A stretch of DNA of 64,000 nucleotides from Pseudomonadales bacterium (GCA_016763075.1 JAESUM010000050.1:1-64000), one strand, 5' to 3'; numbered from the stretch's first letter, positions 44,822 through 55,129 are shown. The notes: generated by a model not told the origin, from the letters alone. Numbers and translations are program-made.

Positions 44822-45571
44822 CTACCCTAATTGTGGTCGAAATTGGTCAATAAGCACATTATTGATGCCTTCCAATAAGTTTTGTGTGTCTTCGGATATG
44901 TTGCGTTCGTTGCTGGTTTTGAATACGTATGGTGCTCGGGAGCCATGGTATTCAACAAGTGGCCCAGCTTGTTCAAACGATAGACCAAAGCGTTTGATGT
45001 TTCGAGCAAGGCGCGGTTCAGTCACCATGAAAATGGTATCTAGCTCGTAATAGGTGTGGCAATAAAGCGCGAGAGAAAAAGCCGATAGATAAAGCCCAAC
45101 GTTGATAAGCGGGAATGCGCGTTTTAAGTGTTCTTGTTCTTCTGCGTTATCGGTTAATCCGACCGGGCTGTTGCGGTCGTTGGCGCGTTTACGAAAATCA
45201 CGGTGAACGGCAAGTCTGGATAATTCGGCATATCTGCCGTGAGTAAGCGTGCTGGGGTCTAGTATGTTTTTGTCGAGTATATCGAAGAAGTGCTCTTCGA
45301 TTGGAAGAGGGGTGTTGGGCTGCCCGGGGGTGGGTAGGATGAGCCGTATGCAGCCAGCATATTTCCCCGTGCTGTTGTGCTGTATTAGGAAATGGTGGGA
45401 GTATTCGTCGTATTCATCTATTTCGATATGGTCTATATTTTCGGCCTCAAACCCAAATTCGTCGCAATATACTTCATGCCGTATGCTGTACACCTCAGCT
45501 TTTAGCGCTTCGGTGTTGGCATAAACCGGTGTGAAGTACAGAAAGAATTGATCTCTAAGAGATGGACGCAT
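44822..45571 (-). CDS. PEP-CTERM/exosortase system-associated acyltransferase (FeeM/LuxI-like fold)
   Basis: 249 aa; AEVYSIRHEVYCDEFGFE, HHFLIQHNSTGKYAGCIRLILP, YAELSRLAVHRDFRKR; resembles TIGR03694 family. Confidence 0.85.
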   Translation of the reverse strand: MRPSLRDQFFLYFTPVYANTEALKAEVYSIRHEVYCDEFGFEAENIDHIEIDEYDEYSHHFLIQHNSTGKYAGCIRLILPTPGQPNTPLPIEEHFFDILDKNILDPSTLTHGRYAELSRLAVHRDFRKRANDRNSPVGLTDNAEEQEHLKRAFPLINVGLYLSAFSLALYCHTYYELDTIFMVTEPRLARNIKRFGLSFEQAGPLVEYHGSRAPYVFKTSNERNISEDTQNLLEGINNVLIDQFRPQLG

Positions 45572-45852
45572 TAATTTATTTCGAATGGATCAGGTGAGAG
45601 TATAGCGATAGCAAGAGGCTCGAACCTTGTTGGTTTCTTTGAGTAGCAGCTGGATCCAACAGTAACATATCTTAAATTAAAGCTCTAACAGCGAGACGTT
45701 TCAATGTTGTGACTCAATAGATGTATGCGATATGGGCTGTAGAGTATACATTCTGTGTGATATGCATCCATTGTCATCTAAAAGTGTGACGCGTGGTATT
45801 TATGCTAAAATTACCTGTTAGATTTGTTCCGAATTGGAGAAATGTGGAATTC

Positions 45853-46500
45853 ATGAATAATAAAAAACTGTTTGGCCAGCTGTCGCGGAAAATGATGCTT
45901 ACGTTGTCTGCACTTACTTTGGTGGGTTGCGCTTCTGATAAGCCAATGTTGCCTGCAGCGCAGATGTTTGCGCCTTCAACGACTGAGTCATCTAACTACC
46001 ACTATTTGGTAGGCCCTGGGGATTCCCTGAGTATCTTTGTTTGGAATAACCCGGAGGTTTCCACTACGGTGACCGTTCGTCCTGATGGGATGATCAGCAC
46101 CAACTTGGTTGAAGATTTAAAGGTAACGGGGCAAACGCCAACTCAAGCTGCGCGTCAAATTGAGCAAGTCCTGAGTAAGTACATTAAAGAGCCGATCGTT
46201 ACCGTGATTGTGGGTGGTTTTATTGGGCCTTATTCTGAGCAGGTAAGAATATTAGGCGAAGCGACATCCCCGCAAACATTAGCGTATCGGCAAAACATGA
46301 CGGTGCTAGATGTCATGATACAAGTTGGCGGCATTACTGATTTTGCCGACGGAAACAAAGCTTCTATCGTTCGAGTTGTAGGCGGTTCTCAGAAGGAATA
46401 TCGCGTCCGATTAGATGATCTAGTACGAGATGGTGACATCAGCGCAAATGTTGAAATTCTTCCAGGTGATATTTTGATCATTCCTGAAGCGTGGTTCTAG
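45853..46500 (+). CDS. XrtA-associated polysaccharide export lipoprotein (Wza-like)
   Basis: Lipobox TLVGC; YLVGPGDSLSIFVWNNPEVSTTVTVRPDGMISTNLVEDL. Confidence 0.92.
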   Translation: MNNKKLFGQLSRKMMLTLSALTLVGCASDKPMLPAAQMFAPSTTESSNYHYLVGPGDSLSIFVWNNPEVSTTVTVRPDGMISTNLVEDLKVTGQTPTQAARQIEQVLSKYIKEPIVTVIVGGFIGPYSEQVRILGEATSPQTLAYRQNMTVLDVMIQVGGITDFADGNKASIVRVVGGSQKEYRVRLDDLVRDGDISANVEILPGDILIIPEAWF

Positions 46501-46552
46501 TTTTTACACTGATGATTACCTTAGCCAGTTCAAAGATCTTTAACCTTTTTGG

Positions 46553-48097
46553 GTGGAATACAGTTTGTTGCAAGAGCAAATAGAATTAGTACTGTCGTAC
46601 GCGCACAACCTCTGGAATAAACGCTGGTGGATGGCAGGCATTACGTGGCTGGTGTGCTCCGTAGGTTGGATTTCTGTATACAACCTGCCTGACGAGTATG
46701 ACGTAAGTGCGCGTGTGTATGTTGACACCCGGAACTTGTTGAAGCCGTTATTAAGAGGCTTAACCATTCAAGGTAACAGCGAGCAACAAATTAGATTAAT
46801 GGAGCGAACGCTCTTCAGTCGCCCGAATTTAGAAAAAATTGTCCGGATGGCGGATTTAGACCTTACCGTCAGTGACGATGCCGGTTTTGATCAACTGATT
46901 ACTGAGGTCAAAAAATCGATCTCAATGAGAAAAGACAGTAAAGATAATCTTTACACCATTCATTATTCTGACCCTGACCCAGAAAAAGCAAAAAGATTGG
47001 TTCAAGCGGTATTAACGACATTCGTCGAAAATACAATCGGCGAGGCTAGGGGTGATACCGCAGCAGCGCAGCGATTTATTGATAAGCAAATTGGCGAATA
47101 CGAGCGGCGTTTACAGGTATCTGAAAACGAATTAAAGCTATTTAAGCAAAAAAATGTTGCTTATTTGTCTGAGTCGGGGAGTTTTTACTCGCGACTAAAA
47201 GGTGAAAAGGGACGACTCGAATCGTCAAAACTTGAGCTTGCTGAAGCAGAGCAAAAAAGAGTGACTATTTATAACGAGGTCGAAGGCGAAGAACCGGTCT
47301 TTATCCCCGAATTGGCTGAGGTTGACGAGCCCACAACGAAGTTTGATGCAAGGATACAAAACCTCACATCCCAATTAGATAGTTTGTTGTTGAAATATAC
47401 CGAGCAGCATCCCAATATTATTTCTATTAAACGGACACTCGCAGACCTTGAGTCAAAGAAAGAACTAGAGCTAGCTGAAATGGATTCTGGTGTAGGTATG
47501 TCGGCAGCAGCCTACAGCGGTAGTAACTATTACCAGCAATTAAAATTGACCCTATCACAATTGGATGCATCGATAGCGTCGCTAAAAGTTCGAGTTAAAA
47601 GCTATCAGGAACGAGTAGATAAACTCAGTGGCCAAGTAAATACAGTTCCCGAAGTAGAAGCGCAGCTTAAGTCATTAAATCGTGACTACGGCATTGTTAA
47701 GAAAAAACACGATGAATTGTTAGTGCGCAGAGAGCAAGCCATACTTTCTCAGCAGGCGGATCAAAGTTCTTCAGAGATTAAATTTCGGGTAATTGATCCA
47801 CCGCGTGTGCCGTTAGAGCCAACAGGGCCAAACCGAGCGATCTTTGCCAGCATTGTATTGGTCGTTGGCTTTATCGCGGGCACGGGGTTCGCGTTTGTAA
47901 TGGGGTTGGTGACACCTACTTTTAATAGTGCATTCCTATTGACACAAGCCACTGGATTACAGCTATTAGGTACGGTTTCGTTAAGCCCTAATGAAGAGCG
48001 AACTAAAGAGCGGAAAAAGCAATTAATCTATTTTGTAGCGCTGATATCAGCGCTACTTGGCGTTTATGGGGTTCAAATGAGCCTATTGCTAAGATGA
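46553..48097 (+). CDS. XrtA system polysaccharide chain-length determinant (Wzz-like)
   Basis: 514 aa; two TMs flanking a coiled coil; VYVDTRNLLKPLLRGLTIQ, VIDPPRVPLEPTGPNRAIF; GTG start. Confidence 0.9.
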   Translation: MEYSLLQEQIELVLSYAHNLWNKRWWMAGITWLVCSVGWISVYNLPDEYDVSARVYVDTRNLLKPLLRGLTIQGNSEQQIRLMERTLFSRPNLEKIVRMADLDLTVSDDAGFDQLITEVKKSISMRKDSKDNLYTIHYSDPDPEKAKRLVQAVLTTFVENTIGEARGDTAAAQRFIDKQIGEYERRLQVSENELKLFKQKNVAYLSESGSFYSRLKGEKGRLESSKLELAEAEQKRVTIYNEVEGEEPVFIPELAEVDEPTTKFDARIQNLTSQLDSLLLKYTEQHPNIISIKRTLADLESKKELELAEMDSGVGMSAAAYSGSNYYQQLKLTLSQLDASIASLKVRVKSYQERVDKLSGQVNTVPEVEAQLKSLNRDYGIVKKKHDELLVRREQAILSQQADQSSSEIKFRVIDPPRVPLEPTGPNRAIFASIVLVVGFIAGTGFAFVMGLVTPTFNSAFLLTQATGLQLLGTVSLSPNEERTKERKKQLIYFVALISALLGVYGVQMSLLLR

Positions 48098-48172
48098 GTT
48101 TTTTAATTGACACGCCAATGTTATTTCCTAAATATGCTGTTGTTAAGCAGGGTTTTCTGCGGGGCGAACGCG

Positions 48173-49090
48173 ATGAGTAGTATTGAAAAAGCGCTGAAAA
48201 AAAGTAAATCTGAATCAGCTGGTGCGAAGAAATTACCAGCGAATGTTGTGTCTGACAGTAGTAAACCTGAAAGCGCCGTATCATCGACCCTGGAAAATGC
48301 TGCAGCTGCTGCAAACGCAAAGCCAACAAAAAACCGACAGCAAGCTCGGTCGGTTCGGTTCTGCGATATTGATCTAGAAGGTTTGGAACAAAAAGGCATT
48401 ATCACTCCCGGTTCAGTACGTTCACGCTTTAAAGAAGAGTACAGGCTTATAAAAAGGCCTTTGTTAGACCGTGTTTTTGGAGAAGGTAAAAGCCGCAGTG
48501 GTAAACCGAATAACGTAATTATGGTGACCAGTGCTACGCCAGGAGAGGGCAAAACGTTTAATGCAATTAGTTTAGCAATCAGTATCGCCGACGAGCAAAA
48601 CCGGCGGGTATTGCTTATTGATGCCGATGTCGTCAACCCCAGCGTAGCCAGAACTTTTGGGGTAGAAGAAAGCGATGGATTGGTGGACTATTTGTCCGGT
48701 GATTTCGGCGATATATCCGAATTGTTATGCCAAACAAACATAGAAGACCTGACGTTTTTACAGGCAGGTAAACGACATCACTTGACCACAGAGCTACTAG
48801 CTAGCAAACAGATGGCACAATTAGTTGATGAGCTGTCACGGCGTTATCCTGACCGAATAATAATACTGGACTCACCTCCCCTAATGCATACCTCTGAGGC
48901 CGGTGTTTTGGCCAGCTTGGCAGGCCAGGTCGTACTGGTTGTAGCTGAGAATGCAACGAAACAATCGGACGTTAAAAAAGCAATAGCACGGCTTGGTAAT
49001 CGGCGTGATATAGGTCTAATTCTTAATAAAAGCCGCACCACCAACAGCAAGTACGGTTACTACTACGGATACGGTGAAGACCGTGAATAG
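48173..49090 (+). CDS. XrtA-associated tyrosine autokinase (CpsD/BY-kinase)
   Basis: MSSIEKALKKSK; Walker A VTSATPGEGKTFNAISLA, RVLLIDADVVNPS, Tyr-rich C-terminus KYGYYYGYGEDRE. Confidence 0.92.
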   Translation: MSSIEKALKKSKSESAGAKKLPANVVSDSSKPESAVSSTLENAAAAANAKPTKNRQQARSVRFCDIDLEGLEQKGIITPGSVRSRFKEEYRLIKRPLLDRVFGEGKSRSGKPNNVIMVTSATPGEGKTFNAISLAISIADEQNRRVLLIDADVVNPSVARTFGVEESDGLVDYLSGDFGDISELLCQTNIEDLTFLQAGKRHHLTTELLASKQMAQLVDELSRRYPDRIIILDSPPLMHTSEAGVLASLAGQVVLVVAENATKQSDVKKAIARLGNRRDIGLILNKSRTTNSKYGYYYGYGEDRE

Positions 49091-49188
49091 TGTTGGAAAT
49101 GCTCACTAGCGATCCGCTAAAGCATTTTTTAAGGTGATCTATTTTCTCATTTCTTCGACATCAACGGTTAGGTTTTAAAGTTAAAAAA

Positions 49189-50838
49189 ATGCAAAAATTA
49201 ACCGTTGCTTCTGTGCGTCAAAAATCCATCCAGCCATTAAACAAGCTTTTGGTGTGCGTGTTTGCGCCCCTATTGCTGAGTATTTCTGGCTGGCTCAGCG
49301 CCGCACAATGGACTACTCAAGCAAGTGTTTCTGTATCGGAATTTTATACCGATAACGTACGCTTATCGCAAAATAGCGAGGCTGATGATTTTATTACTGA
49401 GTTAACGACAGCATTTTCAGTTAAAGCTGATGGTGCGCGAATAGATGTCGACTTCAATTACTCGGTTAGCTATTTCGATTATAAACAAGACGATAATCTC
49501 GATGACTTACGTCAGGCGATGAGGCTATCGAGTAGTTTTAATCTGATCCCCAACAATTTGGTGCTCGAGGTTGATAGCGCAATAACTCAACAGCTTATCT
49601 CATCACGCTTGCAGGGTTCAGGTTCTGTTGTTGGGTCTTCAAATGTGTTGGATACCTTTACCAGTAGCGCCGAAGCTTTATGGAATAGCAAACTTGGAAA
49701 CTTTGCGGTGTTATCAGCGTCCTTTGAGCTGAATCAAGTGGATTACATTGCAGGCTCCAATTCTGGTGGAACAAGCACGTTTCAATCGGACAGTATTGGG
49801 CAAAAAGGCCGCTTCGTACTGGCTAACGCCGATGAACTTAAACGCATATTTTGGTCGGCGAACTATTTAGATAGCCGAATAGATTATGAAACCCAAGAGC
49901 AAGCTGGTGAACAAAGCGGCTCAGTTACCATTGGCTACCGGTGGGATCACGTCAGGGTTAACGCCGATGCCGGGTGGTCGCGTTATCGGTACCTTGTGTC
50001 TTTTGGCGGTGCACAACCTGATAATGACTTTACTGTTTTAAAAGCCACGTGGACACCTTCTCGTAAAGTATCGGTTGGTTTGTTTCAAACGGTTAGAAAT
50101 TATAGCCAAGGTACACTGGCGGCAGATGCCAAGCGAAAATCAGTTGGCGGCGATATAACCTGGAACCCAAGCGTAAGAACCAGCTTGCAGGCTTCTACCA
50201 GTAATGCTTTTTATGGTGACTCCTACGGTTTTAGCTTTACCCACAGAACCAAAAAAAGTAATTGGTTTGCAAATTATTCAGAGTCGGTGACTGACTCACG
50301 GCGCTTAATAACCTCTACCGGCGATTTTATCTCGGTTTGCCCCATCGGATCGTTAACCCCATTTGACCCGGGTTGTACGCCCAAATTACCGAATACGAAT
50401 ATAACTGCTGCAGTTATTGAAATTCCATTCAGGCTGTCCTCTTCGGATATTAGTGGCGAAGAGTTTATAAGCAAAAATGCAGTGATCGGTTATAGCTACA
50501 GTGCCGCTCGTACTACTATTGGCTGGTCCTTATTTCAGACCGAAAGAATTTACCTGACTTCGGTCCGAGAAGAAAAAGACAAAGGTATCCGTATGAATGT
50601 GACGTGGAATGTAGGGCGTTTTTCTACAGTGACGCTCATAGCCAATCAAACCCAGCGTGTGTTCGGCGATGGCACCGATGGCGATTTTCTGTCTTCCGAT
50701 CTCGTGTTTAATCGAAAAATAGGCCGTAAAACAAGTGCGTCCATAGTGTTACATGTCGCTGAAAATGTAGATGTATCATCGAATAATAGCTACAGCGAAA
50801 ACCATATACGCTTGCAATTAACAACCTCATTGAATTAG
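49189..50838 (+). CDS. PEP-CTERM system-associated outer-membrane beta-barrel protein (TIGR03016-like)
   Basis: 549 aa; signal peptide, SVSEFYTDNVRLSQNSEADDFITEL; locus position. Confidence 0.8.
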   Translation: MQKLTVASVRQKSIQPLNKLLVCVFAPLLLSISGWLSAAQWTTQASVSVSEFYTDNVRLSQNSEADDFITELTTAFSVKADGARIDVDFNYSVSYFDYKQDDNLDDLRQAMRLSSSFNLIPNNLVLEVDSAITQQLISSRLQGSGSVVGSSNVLDTFTSSAEALWNSKLGNFAVLSASFELNQVDYIAGSNSGGTSTFQSDSIGQKGRFVLANADELKRIFWSANYLDSRIDYETQEQAGEQSGSVTIGYRWDHVRVNADAGWSRYRYLVSFGGAQPDNDFTVLKATWTPSRKVSVGLFQTVRNYSQGTLAADAKRKSVGGDITWNPSVRTSLQASTSNAFYGDSYGFSFTHRTKKSNWFANYSESVTDSRRLITSTGDFISVCPIGSLTPFDPGCTPKLPNTNITAAVIEIPFRLSSSDISGEEFISKNAVIGYSYSAARTTIGWSLFQTERIYLTSVREEKDKGIRMNVTWNVGRFSTVTLIANQTQRVFGDGTDGDFLSSDLVFNRKIGRKTSASIVLHVAENVDVSSNNSYSENHIRLQLTTSLN

Positions 50839-50847
50839 AGCAGGGTT

Positions 50848-51906
50848 ATGTACGAAGAATTTTACGACCTTACCGCACAACCATTTCAGCTAAGCCCTGA
50901 CCCGCGTTTCTTTTTTGGAAGCAGAAGCCATAATCGAGCAATGTCGTATTTGAAGTATGGGCTTAATCAAGGTGAAGGTTTTGTAGTCATTACCGGCGGG
51001 GTTGGTACCGGTAAAACCACATTAATGAAAAATTTATTCGATGAGCTTGGCCGCGACGAATACATAGCCGCACAATTAGTCACCACTAATTTACAAGATA
51101 ATGACCTGCTTTGTGTTATTTCGATGGCGTTTGGGTTGTCAACTGAGAGCCTAACTAAAGCTGAAGTGCTGACGCAGTTTGAAACCTTTCTTCGCCATGC
51201 TGACCGCGAAGGAAAACGGGTTTTGTTGGTAGTGGATGAGGCGCAAAATTTACCGATGACCAGCGTTGAAGAAATACGCATGCTGTCTAATTTTCAAGTT
51301 GAAAACCGGCCATTGTTGCAAACATTTTTGCTGGGGCAAGAGGAGTTTAGGCCCGTTATTCAAGCTCCTCAAATGGAGCAATTGCGCCAGCGAATTATCG
51401 CATCGTGCCATTTGACCCCGCTAGATGAGCTGGAAACCAGAGCGTATATCGAACATAGGCTTAAGCTTGTGAGCTGGGAGCAAGACCCGGATATCACCGA
51501 CAGTGCTTTCCAGCACATATATAAGTTTACTGACGGTATTCCGCGCCGGATAAATGTATTTTGCGATCGCTTATTCTTGTATGGCTACCTTGAAGAACTA
51601 CATTGCTTCGATGCCACCGTCATAGAAGCTGTCGTGGCAGAGCTCAGAGAAGAAACCGCGCACCAAAAAATTGATGTGAATGCTCAAAGTTCGGTGTTTC
51701 ACGACCCGAACTTGCAACCTCATCGCGCACCTATTAGAGAAGTGTCTGGTAGTCAGACAACTGCTACCAACCGGAATTTGAATTTGACCGAACTACAGAA
51801 ACGAATTGTTGATGTTGAATACGTAATAGAAGAGCTAGAAGATACCTTTAACCGCAAAGTTGGTCTGCTTAAAGCCGTTGTAAATACATTGAAAAATAGC
51901 ACTTAA
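50848..51906 (+). CDS. XrtA-associated ExeA-like AAA ATPase
   Basis: 352 aa; MYEEFYDLTAQPFQLSPDPRFFFGSRSHNRAMSYLKYGLNQGEGFVVITGGVGTGKTTLM. Confidence 0.92.
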   Translation: MYEEFYDLTAQPFQLSPDPRFFFGSRSHNRAMSYLKYGLNQGEGFVVITGGVGTGKTTLMKNLFDELGRDEYIAAQLVTTNLQDNDLLCVISMAFGLSTESLTKAEVLTQFETFLRHADREGKRVLLVVDEAQNLPMTSVEEIRMLSNFQVENRPLLQTFLLGQEEFRPVIQAPQMEQLRQRIIASCHLTPLDELETRAYIEHRLKLVSWEQDPDITDSAFQHIYKFTDGIPRRINVFCDRLFLYGYLEELHCFDATVIEAVVAELREETAHQKIDVNAQSSVFHDPNLQPHRAPIREVSGSQTTATNRNLNLTELQKRIVDVEYVIEELEDTFNRKVGLLKAVVNTLKNST

Positions 51907-51984
51907 GCTGATGAATATCATAATATCTAGAATGGTTTTAGGCGCTATGCACCATGGTATATTTATTAGAACGGAGTGCATTAC

Positions 51985-52839
51985 ATGAATCAGCCTGGGC
52001 TTAACAGCGCTCCGAATAATGCAATGACGGTTGATGTCGAAGATTACTTTCAAGTATCTGCATTTGAAGACATTATTGCGCGGGATCAATGGGATGCTTT
52101 ACCGCTTAGAGTAGAAAATAATACTTACAGAATTCTCGAGTTATTTGAACAAAAGAAAATAAAGGCGACTTTTTTTACTTTGGGTTGGGTGGCAGAGCGG
52201 TGCCCCGGGTTGATTAAAGATATTGTCGCTCAGGGCCATGAGCTTGCAAATCATGGGTATTCCCATCAACGCGCAACCCAAATGAGCCAGAATGACTTTA
52301 GGGAAGATATTGCTAAAGCAAAAACCATTCTTGAAGACTTGTCCGGTGTACACATTAAGGGTTATCGCGCACCCAGTTATTCTATTGATAAAACAAACCC
52401 TTGGGCTCATGACGAAATACTCGAAACTGGGCACAGCTATAGTTCGAGTATTGTGCCAATCCATCATGATTTATACGGTATACCTGACGCGCCTCGGTTT
52501 ATGTATCGTTGCGAAAACGGATTGTTAGAAATTCCAATTACTACCGTGCGGGTATTCGATAAAAACTTGCCCTGCGGTGGCGGCGGGTATTTTAGGATGC
52601 TGCCTTATTGGGTTTTTCGTTGGGGCTTACGGCGCGTAAATAAGGTTGATCAGCAGTCCGCCATATTCTATTTCCACCCGTGGGAAATAGATCCCGATCA
52701 GCCGCGACAAACCAATATAGATATAAAAACACAAGTACGTCACTACCTTAATTTGGGAAAAAACCAGAGAAAAATCACAACGCTATTGGATGATTTTAAC
52801 TGGGATAGAGTCGATAGAGTGTTTCTCGACGCAGCCTAA
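51985..52839 (+). CDS. XrtA system polysaccharide deacetylase
   Basis: AMTVDVEDYFQVSAFED, FTLGWVAERCPGLIKDIVAQGHELANHGYSHQ, FYFHPWEIDPDQPR. Confidence 0.92.
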   Translation: MNQPGLNSAPNNAMTVDVEDYFQVSAFEDIIARDQWDALPLRVENNTYRILELFEQKKIKATFFTLGWVAERCPGLIKDIVAQGHELANHGYSHQRATQMSQNDFREDIAKAKTILEDLSGVHIKGYRAPSYSIDKTNPWAHDEILETGHSYSSSIVPIHHDLYGIPDAPRFMYRCENGLLEIPITTVRVFDKNLPCGGGGYFRMLPYWVFRWGLRRVNKVDQQSAIFYFHPWEIDPDQPRQTNIDIKTQVRHYLNLGKNQRKITTLLDDFNWDRVDRVFLDAA

Positions 52840-52865
52840 CTATTCAAATTGGAATACCTTTAAAC

Positions 52866-53900
52866 ATGTCTGAAGAATATACATTGGGGTACCTTGATGA
52901 ACGCTCCTGCGAGCGCTGGAATCGTTTTGTCGAAGGCTGTCCGAAAGCAACGTTCTTTCACCTTTCGCAATGGAAAGCGGTGATTGAGCAAGCATTTGGG
53001 CATAAAACATATTTTATGTTTGCTGAGCGCGCTGGCGAAATTCAAGCAGTATTACCGCTTGCGCAGGTAAAAAGTTTCCTATTCGGTAATGCCTTAACGT
53101 CCAGCCCATTTTGTGTTTATGGCGGTGTTGCAGCTAACGATGAGTCATCGCGCCGCTATTTAGAAGATCAAGCGTGTGAATTAGCCGATCGATTACAAGT
53201 TGATTACCTTGAAATGCGAAACTTAGAAAGATCTCGCGATGATTGGCCGTGTAAAGAACTGTACGTTACCTTTCGTAAAGAAATTTCTGAAGATGAAGAC
53301 GAGAATTTAAAGGCGATTCCACGTAAGCAACGTGCGGTGGTTAGAAAAGGAATAAAGGCTGAGCTACAGTCCGATATTGATCAAGATATTAACGATTTTT
53401 ACAGTGCGTATTCGACCAGCGTACGCAACTTGGGGACACCGGTATTTTCTAAAAAGTATTTTAGAGTATTGAAGGAAATATTTGGCGCAGACTGCGATAT
53501 TTTGACGATACGCAAAGATCAAAAATTGATTGCTAGCGTCATGAATTTCTATTTCCGAGATGAAGTTTTGCCCTACTATGGCGGTGGAACAGATGAAGCT
53601 CGGCAAGTAAAAGGCAACGATTTTATGTATTGGTCGTTGATGTGCCATGCAAGCAAGCGAGGCGTTAGAACCTTTGATTATGGCCGCAGCAAAATTGGGA
53701 CCGGACCATTTAGTTTTAAGAAAAATTGGGGGTTTGAACCTCAACCACTGTTCTACGAATACCATTTGGTGAAAGCGACAGAGATGCCCGATATCAATCC
53801 GATGAACCCCAAATATAACTTGATGGTAAATGCCTGGAAGAAACTACCCCTAGCGCTGAGCCAGTTTATCGGGCCGATGGTTTCAAAGTATTTGGGGTAG
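52866..53900 (+). CDS. FemAB-family XrtA/PEP-CTERM-associated protein
   Basis: 344 aa; FHLSQWKAVIEQAFGHKTYFMFAE, FDYGRSKIGTGPFSFKKNWGFEPQPLFYEYHL. Confidence 0.9.
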   Translation: MSEEYTLGYLDERSCERWNRFVEGCPKATFFHLSQWKAVIEQAFGHKTYFMFAERAGEIQAVLPLAQVKSFLFGNALTSSPFCVYGGVAANDESSRRYLEDQACELADRLQVDYLEMRNLERSRDDWPCKELYVTFRKEISEDEDENLKAIPRKQRAVVRKGIKAELQSDIDQDINDFYSAYSTSVRNLGTPVFSKKYFRVLKEIFGADCDILTIRKDQKLIASVMNFYFRDEVLPYYGGGTDEARQVKGNDFMYWSLMCHASKRGVRTFDYGRSKIGTGPFSFKKNWGFEPQPLFYEYHLVKATEMPDINPMNPKYNLMVNAWKKLPLALSQFIGPMVSKYLG

Positions 53901-53902
53901 TT

Positions 53903-55129
53903 ATGAAAGAGCCTTTACTATTTCTTAGCCATCGAATTCCATATCCACCGAATAAAGGGGATAAAATTCGCTCGTTTCACATTCTCAAGCACCTCTCTAA
54001 AAAGTATCGAATCTTTTTGGGTACTTTTGTAGATGATGAAAATGACTGGCAGTATATCGACGGACTTGAACCCTATGTTGAAGAGCAGTTGTGTTTGCCG
54101 CTAAACCCACTGTGGTCAAAAATCAAAGGCCTAACTGCATTTGCGCTAGGCCAACCCATTGCTAACCCCTATTATTTTGATCGGCGTTTACAGCGGTGGG
54201 TAGACGGCATTCTTGAAGCGCATAATCCAGCAAAGGTGTTTGTGTATTCGTCTTCAATGGCGCAATACGTTTTGGATTCAAAATATGACAGCCGTCAAAG
54301 AATCATCGATTTTGTAGATGTTGATTCAGATAAATGGCGACAGTATTCGCAAAAGAAGACAGGTGTCATGAAATGGGTGTATCAGCGAGAGCACCGATAT
54401 TTATTAGATTTCGAGCGCAAAGTGGCTGCCAGTTTTGATGCAAGTCTATTTGTATCGGTAGATGAAGCTGCATTGTTTAAACAGATGGCGCCGGAAAGCA
54501 CGGCTAAGATTGGCTCAGTTTCTAATGGAGTGGACCTCGATTATTTTGCAGATACTAATGGGCTACAAACACCCTACGAACATGAAGTCCCGGTTCTGGT
54601 TTTTACCGGAGCGATGGATTACTGGGCGAACGCAGATGCGGTTCAATGGTTTTGTGATGAGGTATTTCCGCTAATTAAACAGACGGTGGAAGCCGCTGAG
54701 TTTTATATTGTTGGCATTAATCCGTCTTCCCAGGTTCTCGCCCTCGGAGAGCGCGTTGGCGTTACGGTTACCGGCCGCGTAGAAGACATTCGCCCCTATA
54801 TACACTTTGCAAATGTAGCAATCGCTTCGCTTCAGATTGCTCGCGGCATTCAAAATAAAATTCTTGAGGCAATGGCCAATTCTACACCAGTTGTGGCTAC
54901 CGGCGCTGCGATGGAAGGTATCGCAATTCCCGAAGCGCTCAATCATTTAGTGCAAGACGTACCGGCTCAATTTGCTGACAAGGTGGTCGAGCTATTTGAT
55001 AGCGAATACGCACAGGTAACCGGTGCTCAGTGCCGCGAAGCGGTCGAGAAAAGCTACAGTTGGCAGGCCTGTTTGCAGCAATTAGACGCCGTGCTTGAAA
55101 ACCGTACCGATGGAGAGCAGTCGTTGTGA
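53903..55129 (+). CDS. TIGR03087-like PEP-CTERM/XrtA system glycosyltransferase
   Basis: 408 aa; LFLSHRIPYPPNKGDKIRSFHILKHLSKKYRIFLGTFVDDE. Confidence 0.9.
   Translation: MKEPLLFLSHRIPYPPNKGDKIRSFHILKHLSKKYRIFLGTFVDDENDWQYIDGLEPYVEEQLCLPLNPLWSKIKGLTAFALGQPIANPYYFDRRLQRWVDGILEAHNPAKVFVYSSSMAQYVLDSKYDSRQRIIDFVDVDSDKWRQYSQKKTGVMKWVYQREHRYLLDFERKVAASFDASLFVSVDEAALFKQMAPESTAKIGSVSNGVDLDYFADTNGLQTPYEHEVPVLVFTGAMDYWANADAVQWFCDEVFPLIKQTVEAAEFYIVGINPSSQVLALGERVGVTVTGRVEDIRPYIHFANVAIASLQIARGIQNKILEAMANSTPVVATGAAMEGIAIPEALNHLVQDVPAQFADKVVELFDSEYAQVTGAQCREAVEKSYSWQACLQQLDAVLENRTDGEQSL

Noticed and set aside
48121-48636. 171-aa minus-strand ORF
   Set aside because: Antisense to the tyrosine autokinase gene; low-complexity A/S/F-rich translation
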